Assembly: GCA_904501985.1 (NCBI GenBank)
Contig: CAJGCT010000006.1
Span: 1-51,261, forward strand
Direction of reading: 5' to 3'
Origin: an uncultured Clostridia bacterium
GTDB lineage: Bacteria; Bacillota; Clostridia; Oscillospirales; CAG-272
Length of the DNA stretch: 51,261 bases
Under the pieces are notes generated by a model. It saw nothing but the letters and a program-made list of their open reading frames with translations, ran no database searches and was not told the DNA's origin. Positions 42,397 through 51,109 of the stretch are shown in pieces (the first letter of the stretch is position 1; each line of letters starts with the position of its first letter). A program made the translations under genes and the position numbers.

Positions 42397-44407
42397 AGAG
42401 TACAGAAATCCATTTGAGGAGGATACATATGAATGCGAAAAAGAAATTCCCGAAGAAAACAGTTCCGAAAAAAGACAACCCAAAGCCGCAAAAACAGATA
42501 ATCCCAAGAAGAAAAAAGCGGCACAAGGTAAGAAGCAATCCGTAATGGAGAGCATAAAATGTGCATTTCGTGGAGAGCAAAAAGAAGAAATCCCTGAAAT
42601 GTGGACGGGACAGACTTCCGTACTTGACGTTATTGCACCTTCTTCTGTCGATAACGGTAGCCGTGATTACATAGTGGTTGACGGCATTTATCACTCATAC
42701 CTCTACGTTGCAGGCTACGGATACCGAACAAGAAACGAGGCGGCGTGGTTATCACCCCTTGTTGAAGCGGGAGACAACATCGGTATAAACTTCACATTCA
42801 GGCGTATGCCAAGAGATAAGACACTTTCCCGCATCTCGCAGAAAACAATGTTAAACCGCAGTAAAATGCGTGAGGTTGACGACACAAGGCAGGACTTTGA
42901 AGAGCTTGACGATGCAATTTCATCAGGCTTTTTCTTAAAGGAAGGTATGAACCGAGGCGGTCAGGACTTTTACTATATGTCCACTGTTATCGAAATTACA
43001 GCCTATGATGTGGAAGAACTTGAACAGAGAGTTTCAGATGTAATGACGCTCTGTAGTTCAATGAGTATGGTGTGTAAAAGAGCTGACTACAAGCACGAAC
43101 AATGCTTTTTGTCCTCGCTTCCCATACTTTCTGTTGATGCAGATATTGAGCGAAAAGGCAGAAGAAACGTACTAACCGATTCGCTTGCAGCATCGTTTCC
43201 GTTTTCATCATTCGAGATATATGATGAAGGCGGTATTTTTTTAGGGCTGAATAAGTACAATCGCTCAGTTGCAATTCTTGATATATTTGACAGCGACAAA
43301 TACGCCAACGCCAACGGCTGTATTTACGGTACTACCGGTGCTGGTAAAACATTTTTACTTCAAACAATGGCTTTACGCTTTCGTATGCAAGGTACCCAGG
43401 TATTCATTATAGCTCCCGTAAAGGGACACGAATACATTGATGCTTGCGAGGCTATAGGCGGCAAATACATCAAGATTGCACCCTCATCAAAGGATTGCAT
43501 TAACATTATGGAGATACGCAAAACAAGTCTTTCAACCGACTATGAGATTAAGGCTGACACCCGTAATGACTCCATACTTGCAGAAAAGCTCCAGAGCCTT
43601 ATGATATTCTTTACACTCATAAAAAATGACATAACGCAGGATGAACTAAACCTCCTTGACAGTGCAGTTATCCGTACATACGAGACCTTTGGTATCACCT
43701 TTGACAATGCCTCTCTCTACAACGAAGACGGTAGTTTTAAAAGAATGCCGACACTCAAAGATTTATATACGGAACTTTGTTCAAGAGAGGAAACAAAGAA
43801 GCTTTCTCTTATGATTGAGAAGTTTGCAACGGGCTCACTTGCATCGTTTGGCAGAGAAACAAATGTAGACCTATCAAATAAATACATTGTACTTGATATG
43901 ACAGAAATGACGGATGCATTAAAGCCTATAGGTATGTTTATGGCACTTGAATTTGTATGGGACAAAGCAAAAGAAAGCCGTATTCAGAAGAAAGTCATAT
44001 TCCTTGACGAGTTATGGACTCTCATCGGCGCAGGTGCTAACAAGCTTGCGGCAAACTATGTGCAGGAGATTTTCCGACTTATCCGAGGCTTCGGCGGTGC
44101 GGCAATTCAGGCAACACAGGACTTGTCAAGCAGTTTTTCGGCGGACACCGGAAGATACGGCAAAGACATACTTAACCTTTCAAGCTTCAAAATTCTTCTT
44201 CACCTTGAGGAAGATGAAGCGTTTACAGCACAAAAGTATCTCTCGCTTTCGGATGAGGAAACAATGCAGATTATACGCAACGGCAGAGGCGAAGCTCTCC
44301 TTTGTGCCAACAAGAACAAGGTGTGTATCGAGATTAAGGCATCGCCTATAATGTATGACCTCATAACAACAAAGAGATCTGACCTTGAAAAACGGAGGAA
44401 AGTATGA
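42389..44407 (+). CDS. virB4: VirB4-like type IV secretion ATPase
   Basis: A 672-residue hexameric motor of the transfer channel. Walker A GTTGAGKT is at 314-321, Walker B in KKVIFLDELWTLIG, and the later QATQDLSSSF and GEALLCANKNKV segments fit the family. Residues 1-70 are polar, lysine/glutamate-rich and variable. The ATG at 42389 is 8 bases after GGAGG; a longer in-frame start within the previous gene is less likely. The gene overlaps the next by 4 bases. Confidence 0.93.
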   Translation: MSKEYRNPFEEDTYECEKEIPEENSSEKRQPKAAKTDNPKKKKAAQGKKQSVMESIKCAFRGEQKEEIPEMWTGQTSVLDVIAPSSVDNGSRDYIVVDGIYHSYLYVAGYGYRTRNEAAWLSPLVEAGDNIGINFTFRRMPRDKTLSRISQKTMLNRSKMREVDDTRQDFEELDDAISSGFFLKEGMNRGGQDFYYMSTVIEITAYDVEELEQRVSDVMTLCSSMSMVCKRADYKHEQCFLSSLPILSVDADIERKGRRNVLTDSLAASFPFSSFEIYDEGGIFLGLNKYNRSVAILDIFDSDKYANANGCIYGTTGAGKTFLLQTMALRFRMQGTQVFIIAPVKGHEYIDACEAIGGKYIKIAPSSKDCINIMEIRKTSLSTDYEIKADTRNDSILAEKLQSLMIFFTLIKNDITQDELNLLDSAVIRTYETFGITFDNASLYNEDGSFKRMPTLKDLYTELCSREETKKLSLMIEKFATGSLASFGRETNVDLSNKYIVLDMTEMTDALKPIGMFMALEFVWDKAKESRIQKKVIFLDELWTLIGAGANKLAANYVQEIFRLIRGFGGAAIQATQDLSSSFSADTGRYGKDILNLSSFKILLHLEEDEAFTAQKYLSLSDEETMQIIRNGRGEALLCANKNKVCIEIKASPIMYDLITTKRSDLEKRRKV

Positions 44408-45042
44408 CAGATAATTACAAAGAAGTAATTGCAAAACTACAAGAGGATGCAAACAAAATTCAGCATCATCTTTCACAGATGAAAGCCTCCACAAGTAAGT
44501 CCTCCGGGGTTATCGAGCGTGAGATAGACGACTATATGTGTGAGGTCGAAACGCTGTGCATCCGTTCAAGAATACTGCTTGATGGATATCGTCAAGTGGA
44601 CGTTGTAAGCGATTGTTACACTACCGACAAGAGCGTTGCAAAGATAGCGGGAGCCGTTGAGGAAACCCGTGACGGATGGTTACATATCACCCTTAACACG
44701 CTGCTTCCGAATTGCCGTTACCGTGTCAGCGGATATATCGGTGATACGGTAAACAGACTTTTGCGTGACTACAAATACGAGCTGCCATTCTTTGACAAAG
44801 CGTTTCTTGCTATTGTGGAATACTGCAATTACGAAAAACATAATGCTCTTGACAATGACAACAAGGGCTGGAAAATGATACCCAACGTACTCAAAGGCAG
44901 AGTGATTGCCGATGACTCGCAGTTCATTTTGAGTATCGGTCTTTTCTCAAAAATATCCGATGATGTGCGTTGCGAAATATATGTTATGCCTCCTGAGGAC
45001 GGCAGTATTTTTTGGGATTTACTGTCTCGGGATGAGCTTTAA
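44404..45042 (+). CDS. Conserved element protein of unknown function
   Basis: A 212-residue cytosolic protein with an N-terminal helical part (KEVIAKLQEDANKIQHHLSQ) and a C-terminal alpha/beta part (GWLHITLNTLLPNCRYR...). It resembles the family I recall as DUF6100 from clostridial conjugative elements, but this is from memory. It overlaps virB4 by four bases, so it belongs to the transfer operon. Its stop codon lies inside the first copy of the repeat system described next. Confidence 0.7.
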   Translation: MTDNYKEVIAKLQEDANKIQHHLSQMKASTSKSSGVIEREIDDYMCEVETLCIRSRILLDGYRQVDVVSDCYTTDKSVAKIAGAVEETRDGWLHITLNTLLPNCRYRVSGYIGDTVNRLLRDYKYELPFFDKAFLAIVEYCNYEKHNALDNDNKGWKMIPNVLKGRVIADDSQFILSIGLFSKISDDVRCEIYVMPPEDGSIFWDLLSRDEL

Positions 45043-45209
45043 GGGTGACGAAGTACATTAAAAAATAGCGTTTTTTAAGGCACCGAAAAAAACAGTAACT
45101 TCGTCACCCTTAAACAGTCTGAAAAGCCCCTGATTACAGGGCTTTTCGGACTCTGAAAATTTCAAAAATTCAGTGTAGGTGCGCACTACTGTGGAGGGTG
45201 ACGAAGTAA
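45038..45209 (+). promoter_or_regulatory. Three-copy repeat with competing hairpins; candidate leader switch or oriT-like region
   Basis: TTTAAGGGTGACGAAGT (45038-45054) and its exact complement ACTTCGTCACCCTTAAA (45098-45114) can form a 17-bp stem, enclosing a smaller TTAAAAAA/TTTTTTAA hairpin. A third copy, AGGGTGACGAAGTA (45195-45208), is in the orientation of the first and overlaps the GGAGGG ribosome binding site of the next gene. The middle copy can pair with either the first (17 bp) or the third (13 bp). A separate 14-bp hairpin, AGTCTGAAAAGCCC, is at 45116-45152, and GTGCGCAC at 45179-45186. No coding signal is seen. Confidence 0.8.
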
Positions 45210-46361
45210 GTGAATTTTGACATAAAGGATTACAGGGTTTTACGTCTTTGCGGTCTTTGCAGATATATCCCCACAGATCTTTGGAGATATTACGATTCGA
45301 AGTTGTTTTCAGCAACGTCCATGTTCACTTTAGAGGACAGAGGATATATAAAAATGCAAACAAACGGTATGAGCTACAAGCTTACATATAAAGGACGTGA
45401 AGCACTTGCAGAAATGGGGTTTACATATGCAGAGGATATGAGGATGGATACTAAAAGAGCAACATATAAGAGAAGACTTATGCTTGCACATTGTAATGTT
45501 ACAATGCATCTTGCAGGAATAGATGTGTTTTGTGAGAACACATCGGAGCTTGCAGGAAAAGAAGCAGGGTTCTTAAATACGCTGATGCTCAGAACAGACA
45601 ACAATGTAAAATCACTTGCGGGAACAAGGTTTGCAGGAATATTGAAAACCGAAAACATTGCAAATGTGGTTTACTATGTTGAGAATGCTGAAGATTGGAT
45701 TGTCCCCGGATACGAGAGAGAAACATTCACAGCAGAACTCAGTACAATGCGAGGTGTTAAGGATATACAGATACTCCTTGCAGGAAAAGACTTGGAGGAA
45801 TTGTGGAACGTGACACATCCTACGAAACAGAGTGAGAAGCTTCCAAGAGGTATGACACTGTTTGACAGAGCCTTGGAGGAACTTGGGTACGACTACTTGC
45901 TTGTTCCTACAGGTCGCAACGGGGTGACACAACTCAGCGTTATGAAGCTTCGGGGATACAGTCACAGACTTGCTACTTCACTTGGTCGCGTCAGTGAGTT
46001 ACCGAGGGAGCTTTCATTCTGTGACAGCATAATTGATGGTGAGCCATTTATATTTACCATCGATATGAATGTGAGAAGAATAGAACGGGCACTCAGACAA
46101 TTAAAGCGGTATGACAGTTCTTCCATACCAAATATTTGTTGCTTTCCATTTCAAAAAGATGTGGTTGGTAAAATTGTAAAGAGATGCGGTATAAGAGAGA
46201 AAAAGCTATATACACTTGAAAAAGAAATAGTTGAAGCATTCTTTCACGAAACAACGAAAGTGGAAGATCTTACAAAACCGTATATGACAAAAGAAGGGAG
46301 ATATGTGTGTGCAGACGAGAAAAAAGTTAAAAGAACTAATAGCAAAGCATCCGAGGCTTGA
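45210..46361 (+). CDS. Winged-helix protein, possibly replication-relaxation-like
   Basis: A 383-residue cytosolic protein. The first 70 residues (DYRVLRLCGLCRYIPTDLWRYY ... LEDRGYIKMQTNGMSYKLTYKG) form a winged helix, followed by an alpha/beta domain and a basic C-terminus. This layout resembles replication-relaxation or relaxosome accessory proteins, an uncertain assignment. The start is GTG 45210, with GGAGGG 11 bases upstream inside the third repeat copy, so expression is likely tied to that structure. It overlaps the VirD4 gene at its end. Confidence 0.65.
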   Translation: MNFDIKDYRVLRLCGLCRYIPTDLWRYYDSKLFSATSMFTLEDRGYIKMQTNGMSYKLTYKGREALAEMGFTYAEDMRMDTKRATYKRRLMLAHCNVTMHLAGIDVFCENTSELAGKEAGFLNTLMLRTDNNVKSLAGTRFAGILKTENIANVVYYVENAEDWIVPGYERETFTAELSTMRGVKDIQILLAGKDLEELWNVTHPTKQSEKLPRGMTLFDRALEELGYDYLLVPTGRNGVTQLSVMKLRGYSHRLATSLGRVSELPRELSFCDSIIDGEPFIFTIDMNVRRIERALRQLKRYDSSSIPNICCFPFQKDVVGKIVKRCGIREKKLYTLEKEIVEAFFHETTKVEDLTKPYMTKEGRYVCADEKKVKRTNSKASEA

Positions 46362-48375
46362 AAGAGTCATAGCAAAGTTTATGGAGCATCCGATACTGTA
46401 TGTGGTCGGCACGGTAGTTATAATATACCTTTACGGCGTTTTTATAAACTCCTTCATAACGGCACTGTATAACTTCAATAACGGTACAGCAGAGCCGGTG
46501 TTCTCGCTCAATCCTATTAAGTGTATTGAAGCAGCATTCACTCCTCAAGGACTCGGTGTTATCTTCTTTCTTTTCATAATGTACGCCCTTATATCTGGTA
46601 AATGGATACACCTCATAACAGGCGTTAAGATTACAAAGGACGAAAGAAATTTCTTTGTATCAAACGAAGGAACACACGGTACTTCCGGCTGGATGACAAA
46701 GAAGGAACGCGAGAAGATACTTGTATCGGGAACGGCGGATTCAATACCTTGTCCCATTCTTTGTAAGGTCAAGGACAGTATGCTTGACGACGATAAGTTT
46801 GCGAGCTATCTCGGTCTGCGAGACGATTCCGGACTTAATAAGCATATCATAGTTTACGGTGCGACAGGCTCCGGTAAGAGCCGAGGCTTTGTAAAACCCT
46901 TTATGCTCAAGATGGTACAGCTTCTTTCTTCGGTGAAAAAGCAAAGTATGATTATTGTTGACCCGAAAGCCGAACTGTTTGAACAGTATTCAGAGCATCT
47001 TCGTAATAACGGCTATGTTGTTCGTGCTTTTAATCTGCTTGATATGGAAAATTCCGACGGGTGGAATTGTATAGGTGAAACAGAGGGCGACGTTGATATG
47101 GTACAGTCTGTTGCCGAAATCATAATCCGTAACACCTCCGAGGATAGAGACAAAGCGGACTTCTGGGATAAAGCTGAACAGAACTTACTTATAGCGCTTA
47201 TTCTCTATGTTCAGAGTATGAGAAATCCTATCACAAATGAGCTTCTGCCGCTTCACGAGCGTTCTCTCGGAGCGATATACAAGATACTCTCAAGTGAAAG
47301 TGCAAAAAGTCTTGACGCAAAGTTTCAAAAGCTTCCACTCGATCATCCGGCAAGAGGTCCTTACGGCATTTTCAAGCAGGCCGCAAGCAACCTTTGGGGT
47401 AACGTGTTTATCGGTCTTGGCTCCCGTATGAATGTATTTCAGAATAAGCTTGTTGATAAGATTACGAAGTACCACGATATAGACCTGGAGCTTCCCGGTA
47501 AACAGCCCTGTGCGTATTTCTGTATCATCTCGGCACAGGATACCGCTTATGAGTTTCTTTCCTCGCTGTTCTTCTCAATGCTCTTTAAGAAACTGTCAGA
47601 CTATGCACGAAAGCACGGCGACGAAAGAGGCAGACTTCCTATAGAAGTAAACTTCATAATGGATGAGTTCTGTAATGTTGGTAAGCTACTTGACTTTAAG
47701 AAAACTATATCCGTTGTTCGTGGCTACGGTATCAACTGTCAGATAATCGTGCAGTCCATAGCACAGCTCTCCGACCGCTATCCCGTAAAAGAATGGGAAG
47801 AAATTGTCGGCAACTGTGACACACAGCTTGTACTCGGCTGTAACGATATGATGACGTCGGAATATATTTCAAAGCGATGCGGTGCAGTTACAATTCAGCT
47901 TACAAACAGCATGGCGCCGCAGACGCCCTTATTCTCTCCGATCACAAGAGAGGTTACGGGCTACAGACAAACCAAGACTAACAACACAAGACCGCTTATG
48001 TACCCCGAAGAAATACTTCAAATGGACAACAAACAGTGTCTCGTGCTTATACGAGGTCAGAAGCCGCTTAAAGGGCTTAAAATAATTCCCGATGAGCTTT
48101 CGTCATACAAGGATTTAAAGTACACAAGAGTATCCGAATACATTCCAAAATGGCGTAAGCTTGATGAAGAACTCGAAAATGAAGCACCAAGATTCGATGT
48201 TACGCCGGAAGAAGATGTTAGTGAAAACACTTATGATAATCCCACAGACACATCCGAAGATGAAGAAAACAGAAGAACTGTTGCTGCTTTCGCTGAAAAG
48301 ATGAAGAGAAAGGCAACAGTGTACACAGACGATGATTTTTTCGAAACAGATGCGTCTGATATTATAAATAACTGA
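46309..48375 (+). CDS. VirD4/TraG-like coupling protein
   Basis: ATPase that delivers the relaxosome to the secretion channel. With start GTG 46309 the protein is 688 residues; GGGAG is 8 bases upstream, while the in-frame ATG at 46303 is only 2 bases from it. Two membrane helices (about 29-50 and 82-98) precede the nucleotide-binding domain with GATGSGKS (184-191), IVDPKAELFEQY, Walker B-like EVNFIMDEFCNVGKL and QSIAQLSDRYP. The last 80 residues are acidic and variable. All motifs are intact. Confidence 0.93.
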   Translation: MQTRKKLKELIAKHPRLERVIAKFMEHPILYVVGTVVIIYLYGVFINSFITALYNFNNGTAEPVFSLNPIKCIEAAFTPQGLGVIFFLFIMYALISGKWIHLITGVKITKDERNFFVSNEGTHGTSGWMTKKEREKILVSGTADSIPCPILCKVKDSMLDDDKFASYLGLRDDSGLNKHIIVYGATGSGKSRGFVKPFMLKMVQLLSSVKKQSMIIVDPKAELFEQYSEHLRNNGYVVRAFNLLDMENSDGWNCIGETEGDVDMVQSVAEIIIRNTSEDRDKADFWDKAEQNLLIALILYVQSMRNPITNELLPLHERSLGAIYKILSSESAKSLDAKFQKLPLDHPARGPYGIFKQAASNLWGNVFIGLGSRMNVFQNKLVDKITKYHDIDLELPGKQPCAYFCIISAQDTAYEFLSSLFFSMLFKKLSDYARKHGDERGRLPIEVNFIMDEFCNVGKLLDFKKTISVVRGYGINCQIIVQSIAQLSDRYPVKEWEEIVGNCDTQLVLGCNDMMTSEYISKRCGAVTIQLTNSMAPQTPLFSPITREVTGYRQTKTNNTRPLMYPEEILQMDNKQCLVLIRGQKPLKGLKIIPDELSSYKDLKYTRVSEYIPKWRKLDEELENEAPRFDVTPEEDVSENTYDNPTDTSEDEENRRTVAAFAEKMKRKATVYTDDDFFETDASDIINN

Positions 48376-48392
48376 ATACGGAGGTAAAAAAA

Positions 48393-49400
48393 ATGAACGT
48401 CTATAAAATAAACGACATTATAAGCTGCGATTTTTTGAAAATACCAAAATCACTGTTTGCAAATCCCAAATACAAGAGCCTGTCATCAGATGCAAAGCTT
48501 AGTTATGCTTTACTCTACGACAGGCTTTCTTTGTCAAAGCAAAACGGCTGGATAAATGATAATGATGAGGTGTACCTCATATACACCCGTGAAGAAATTG
48601 CCGACGATATTGGAATTACATATAAAAAAGCAATCTCGGCTTTCAAGAAACTTGTAACGGCACATCTCATAACCGAACAGCGTTGCGGCAGAGGTATACC
48701 CAACAGAATCTACATTGTCAAGCCCGAGCTTGATGAAGCGTGTGCAAAAAAGTATGTAAAGCGTGAAAATTTAAGAACTGCCGATTCGGCATGTCTTAAA
48801 GAACAGTTTTCTGATGAAAATCCCGATGAAATGCTTACAACCACCGAAGGTTTATACATTCCTGATATGCCGATTTCGGATATCAAGATATGCCAAAATG
48901 GCACATCAAGAACTGCCGAAACAGAAGTTCAAGAACTGCCAAATCGGCACCCTAATAAGACTTATAATAATCAGACTTATTCAAATCGTACTGAGATAAG
49001 TCAGTCTGTCAGTCATAGTGTAAGTGATAATACAGAGAGTGCGGACGGACAGACGGACGATGTATACAGCTTTGAGGATATTCTTGAAAACTGTCAGCTT
49101 GACACTTTTGAGGAGGAAGAACGAAAAATCTTATACGATGCACTTGAACGACTATTCTATTCCGAAAGCTTCAAGATTGGCGGTGCGGTCTTACCTCGCA
49201 GGAAAGTCAGAAGCCGTATGTATGAAATTGATGTTTCAACACTTGAATCGGCTATGGCGAAGCTTCACAAAAACGAAAAGCAGATCAAGAATATGACGGC
49301 TTATGTAATGAGCACTATTTTTAACTGTATCACCGAGGACTGCACACTGCTGCACGTTGATCCCTATCTTAATTCCTTGAGAGAGGTAAAAAAAGAATGA
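48393..49400 (+). CDS. RepA-like replication initiator of the element
   Basis: A 335-residue protein whose N-terminus (FLKIPKSLFANPKYKSLSSDAKLSYALLYDRLSLS) and winged helix (EEIADDIGITYKKAISAFKKL) match RepA_N initiators of Firmicute plasmids and conjugative elements. The centre is polar and Ser/Thr-rich; a C-terminal helical domain ends with VREVKKE-like tail. Elements of this type may replicate transiently after excision. It follows virD4 by 17 bp and has a good site (GGAGGTAAAAAAA). Confidence 0.85.
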   Translation: MNVYKINDIISCDFLKIPKSLFANPKYKSLSSDAKLSYALLYDRLSLSKQNGWINDNDEVYLIYTREEIADDIGITYKKAISAFKKLVTAHLITEQRCGRGIPNRIYIVKPELDEACAKKYVKRENLRTADSACLKEQFSDENPDEMLTTTEGLYIPDMPISDIKICQNGTSRTAETEVQELPNRHPNKTYNNQTYSNRTEISQSVSHSVSDNTESADGQTDDVYSFEDILENCQLDTFEEEERKILYDALERLFYSESFKIGGAVLPRRKVRSRMYEIDVSTLESAMAKLHKNEKQIKNMTAYVMSTIFNCITEDCTLLHVDPYLNSLREVKKE

Positions 49401-49415
49401 GAGGAGTGACATAGA

Positions 49416-49958
49416 ATGTATCTTAATACTTACCAGAAATATGTCGAAGAGCTTATTGGCGAATATGAATCACTGCTTTTAAGCCAACTGTTAAAAGCGG
49501 TTAATCACAAGTTTGGTATAGAGCTTCCCGGTATAGAAGATTACGCCAGGCAAATGTGTTACTATGGCAACTACAAAATGCTTGCCTATGGCAGTGATTA
49601 TATTCTCCACGTCAAAGGCGGAGAGCCAGATTACGATATGATACGCTCCTTTGATGTATTGCTTTCATTTTTGCCGCAGGTTATATGGCACAGAAAAAGC
49701 CGTAAGCCTGTGTCGATCCGTTTCTTTGTAAGCACGCTTGAGCATGACCGTGAAATATCGGTAATTCCCGTACAGCAAGGCAATGAGCGAATGCTTGCCC
49801 GATATGCGGATGATAAGTTTGAAGACCAAAAGTGCGAAGTAGTTATATTTCTTCTTGAAACAAAAGAGCAGATGAAGCTGATAAGCTCTACCTGCAATTA
49901 CAAATTCGCACTTATTACAAGGGACGGCGTGGTTTTCTACAAAAAAGATGCTCAGTGA
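49416..49958 (+). CDS. Conserved element protein of unknown function
   Basis: A 180-residue soluble protein with a helical N-terminus (TYQKYVEELIGEYESLLLSQLLKA) and an alpha/beta C-terminal half (SIRFFVSTLEHDREISVIPV, CEVVIFLLETKEQMKLI). It resembles a family I recall as DUF5697, which travels with repA in clostridial elements; this should be checked. It follows the RepA-like gene after 15 bp with GAGGAGTGACATAGA upstream. Confidence 0.7.
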   Translation: MYLNTYQKYVEELIGEYESLLLSQLLKAVNHKFGIELPGIEDYARQMCYYGNYKMLAYGSDYILHVKGGEPDYDMIRSFDVLLSFLPQVIWHRKSRKPVSIRFFVSTLEHDREISVIPVQQGNERMLARYADDKFEDQKCEVVIFLLETKEQMKLISSTCNYKFALITRDGVVFYKKDAQ

Positions 49959-50029
49959 GATGAAATAAGGTGGTTCCGATGGGAAACACGGCTTAAATTA
50001 TAAAAATTTTTTTCAAAGGAGGACACAAA

Positions 50030-50914
50030 ATGAATTTTAACGAACTAGATTTAACAAAGCTTGACAAAGAACTGACCGATGAAGAACGAAATGAGTGGCA
50101 GGCGATATATGCTTCATATCGAGGACAATCGGTTATCTCCGGAGAAGTTGCAGGCGTTGATTTGCACGAGCTCAACATAATTCCCAATGGCGAAACAAAA
50201 TTCGCATGGAAAACCGTCAGATGCCTTATCATTATCAACTACCGTGTAAAGGTCATCATCCCCGAAACCGAGGTGTTTATGGAGAAGCTTGATACCGGGT
50301 ATCACATTCTTCATTCAATGTGTGGGGCAAAAGTAGACTACGTTATTACCCACATTGAGCGTGAGGAAGGCTTTGCAATAGCATCCCGCAAGCTGGCACT
50401 TGAAAAAATTCGCCGTGCCAATTCAAAGCGGAGGTGCAAGGCAGGACAGGTTGTTGATACCAAGGTTATCTCCGTCGGTAGAGGTGTTTGCACCGTAACC
50501 TTTAATGGCTATGACGTTATGATACCTCAGCGTGAAATCGGCTACAGTGCAGTTCCCGATCTTCGTGAAGTAATGCATCCCGGCGATAAACGCAAGGCAA
50601 TGATAATCGAGTATAACAAAGCCGATGGAATTATGAAGCTTTCTATAAAGCAGACTATGCCGCACCCCTTTGACGGTATTGAAACAAGGCATCCGCTTGG
50701 CTGTACACGAATTGCAAAGATTGTGGGCAAATACGGTGGCGGTGTGTTCTGCCGCTTGTACGACGGAGTTACCGACGTACTCTGTTCCTACAATACCTTA
50801 CAGTATGACGGAGATTTCAAGATTGGGGACAGTTGTGAGATTGTCATAAACAAGTATAACCTCGAAAAAAAGCTTGTTTACGGCAAGATATTGCGTAAGA
50901 TGCTGCGCAGGTAG
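50030..50914 (+). CDS. S1-domain RNA-binding protein of the element
   Basis: A 294-residue protein with at least two S1-like beta barrels: around residues 140-210 (GQVVDTKVISVGRGVCTVTFNGYDVMIPQREI) and around 225-290 (GCTRIAKIVGKYGGGVFCRLYDGVTDVLCSY). Similar S1 proteins are part of Tn1549-like elements, with unknown task; control of element mRNA is a guess. AAAGGAGG lies upstream of the ATG. A terminator follows, so this closes the transfer and replication transcript. Confidence 0.82.
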   Translation: MNFNELDLTKLDKELTDEERNEWQAIYASYRGQSVISGEVAGVDLHELNIIPNGETKFAWKTVRCLIIINYRVKVIIPETEVFMEKLDTGYHILHSMCGAKVDYVITHIEREEGFAIASRKLALEKIRRANSKRRCKAGQVVDTKVISVGRGVCTVTFNGYDVMIPQREIGYSAVPDLREVMHPGDKRKAMIIEYNKADGIMKLSIKQTMPHPFDGIETRHPLGCTRIAKIVGKYGGGVFCRLYDGVTDVLCSYNTLQYDGDFKIGDSCEIVINKYNLEKKLVYGKILRKMLRR

Positions 50915-50936
50915 AAAATGCAAACTACATATAGAT

Positions 50937-50981
50937 AAAGCTTGCTATATTGTGATCAATATTTGCAAGCTTTACCTTTTT
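50937..50981 (+). terminator. Terminator after the S1-domain gene
   Basis: AAAGCTTGC pairs with GCAAGCTTT, with an inner ATATTG/CAATAT stem, followed by ACCTTTTTG. Confidence 0.8.
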
Positions 50982-51050
50982 GTTATTTACCGTTATTACA
51001 TTTTGGGTTAAAATGGCTATATATGCAAAATTCAAAATAGCATCTGTAGA

Positions 51051-51080
51051 AGTTTTTTTGCTTCGCGTTCAGCAAAAACT
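51051..51080 (+). promoter_or_regulatory. Hairpin upstream of the serine recombinase
   Basis: AGTTTTTTTGCT pairs with AGCAAAAACT around TCGCGTTC with one bulged T. It may be a recombination-site element or a leader structure; a weak TTTACC-17-TAAAAT promoter candidate lies just upstream. Confidence 0.4.
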
Positions 51081-51109
51081 AACACCAAAGAAGAACAGGA
51101 GAACAACAC

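Noticed and set aside
42330..42400. Frameshift splitting a single VirB4 gene
   Set aside because: The downstream ATPase has its own ATG with GGAGG at 8-base spacing and is already of full family length, so the two genes are natural.
45038..45114. The inverted repeat as a simple transcription terminator
   Set aside because: The stem has no T tract after it, the loop is long, and a third related copy lies over the next ribosome binding site, so a plain terminator does not explain it.
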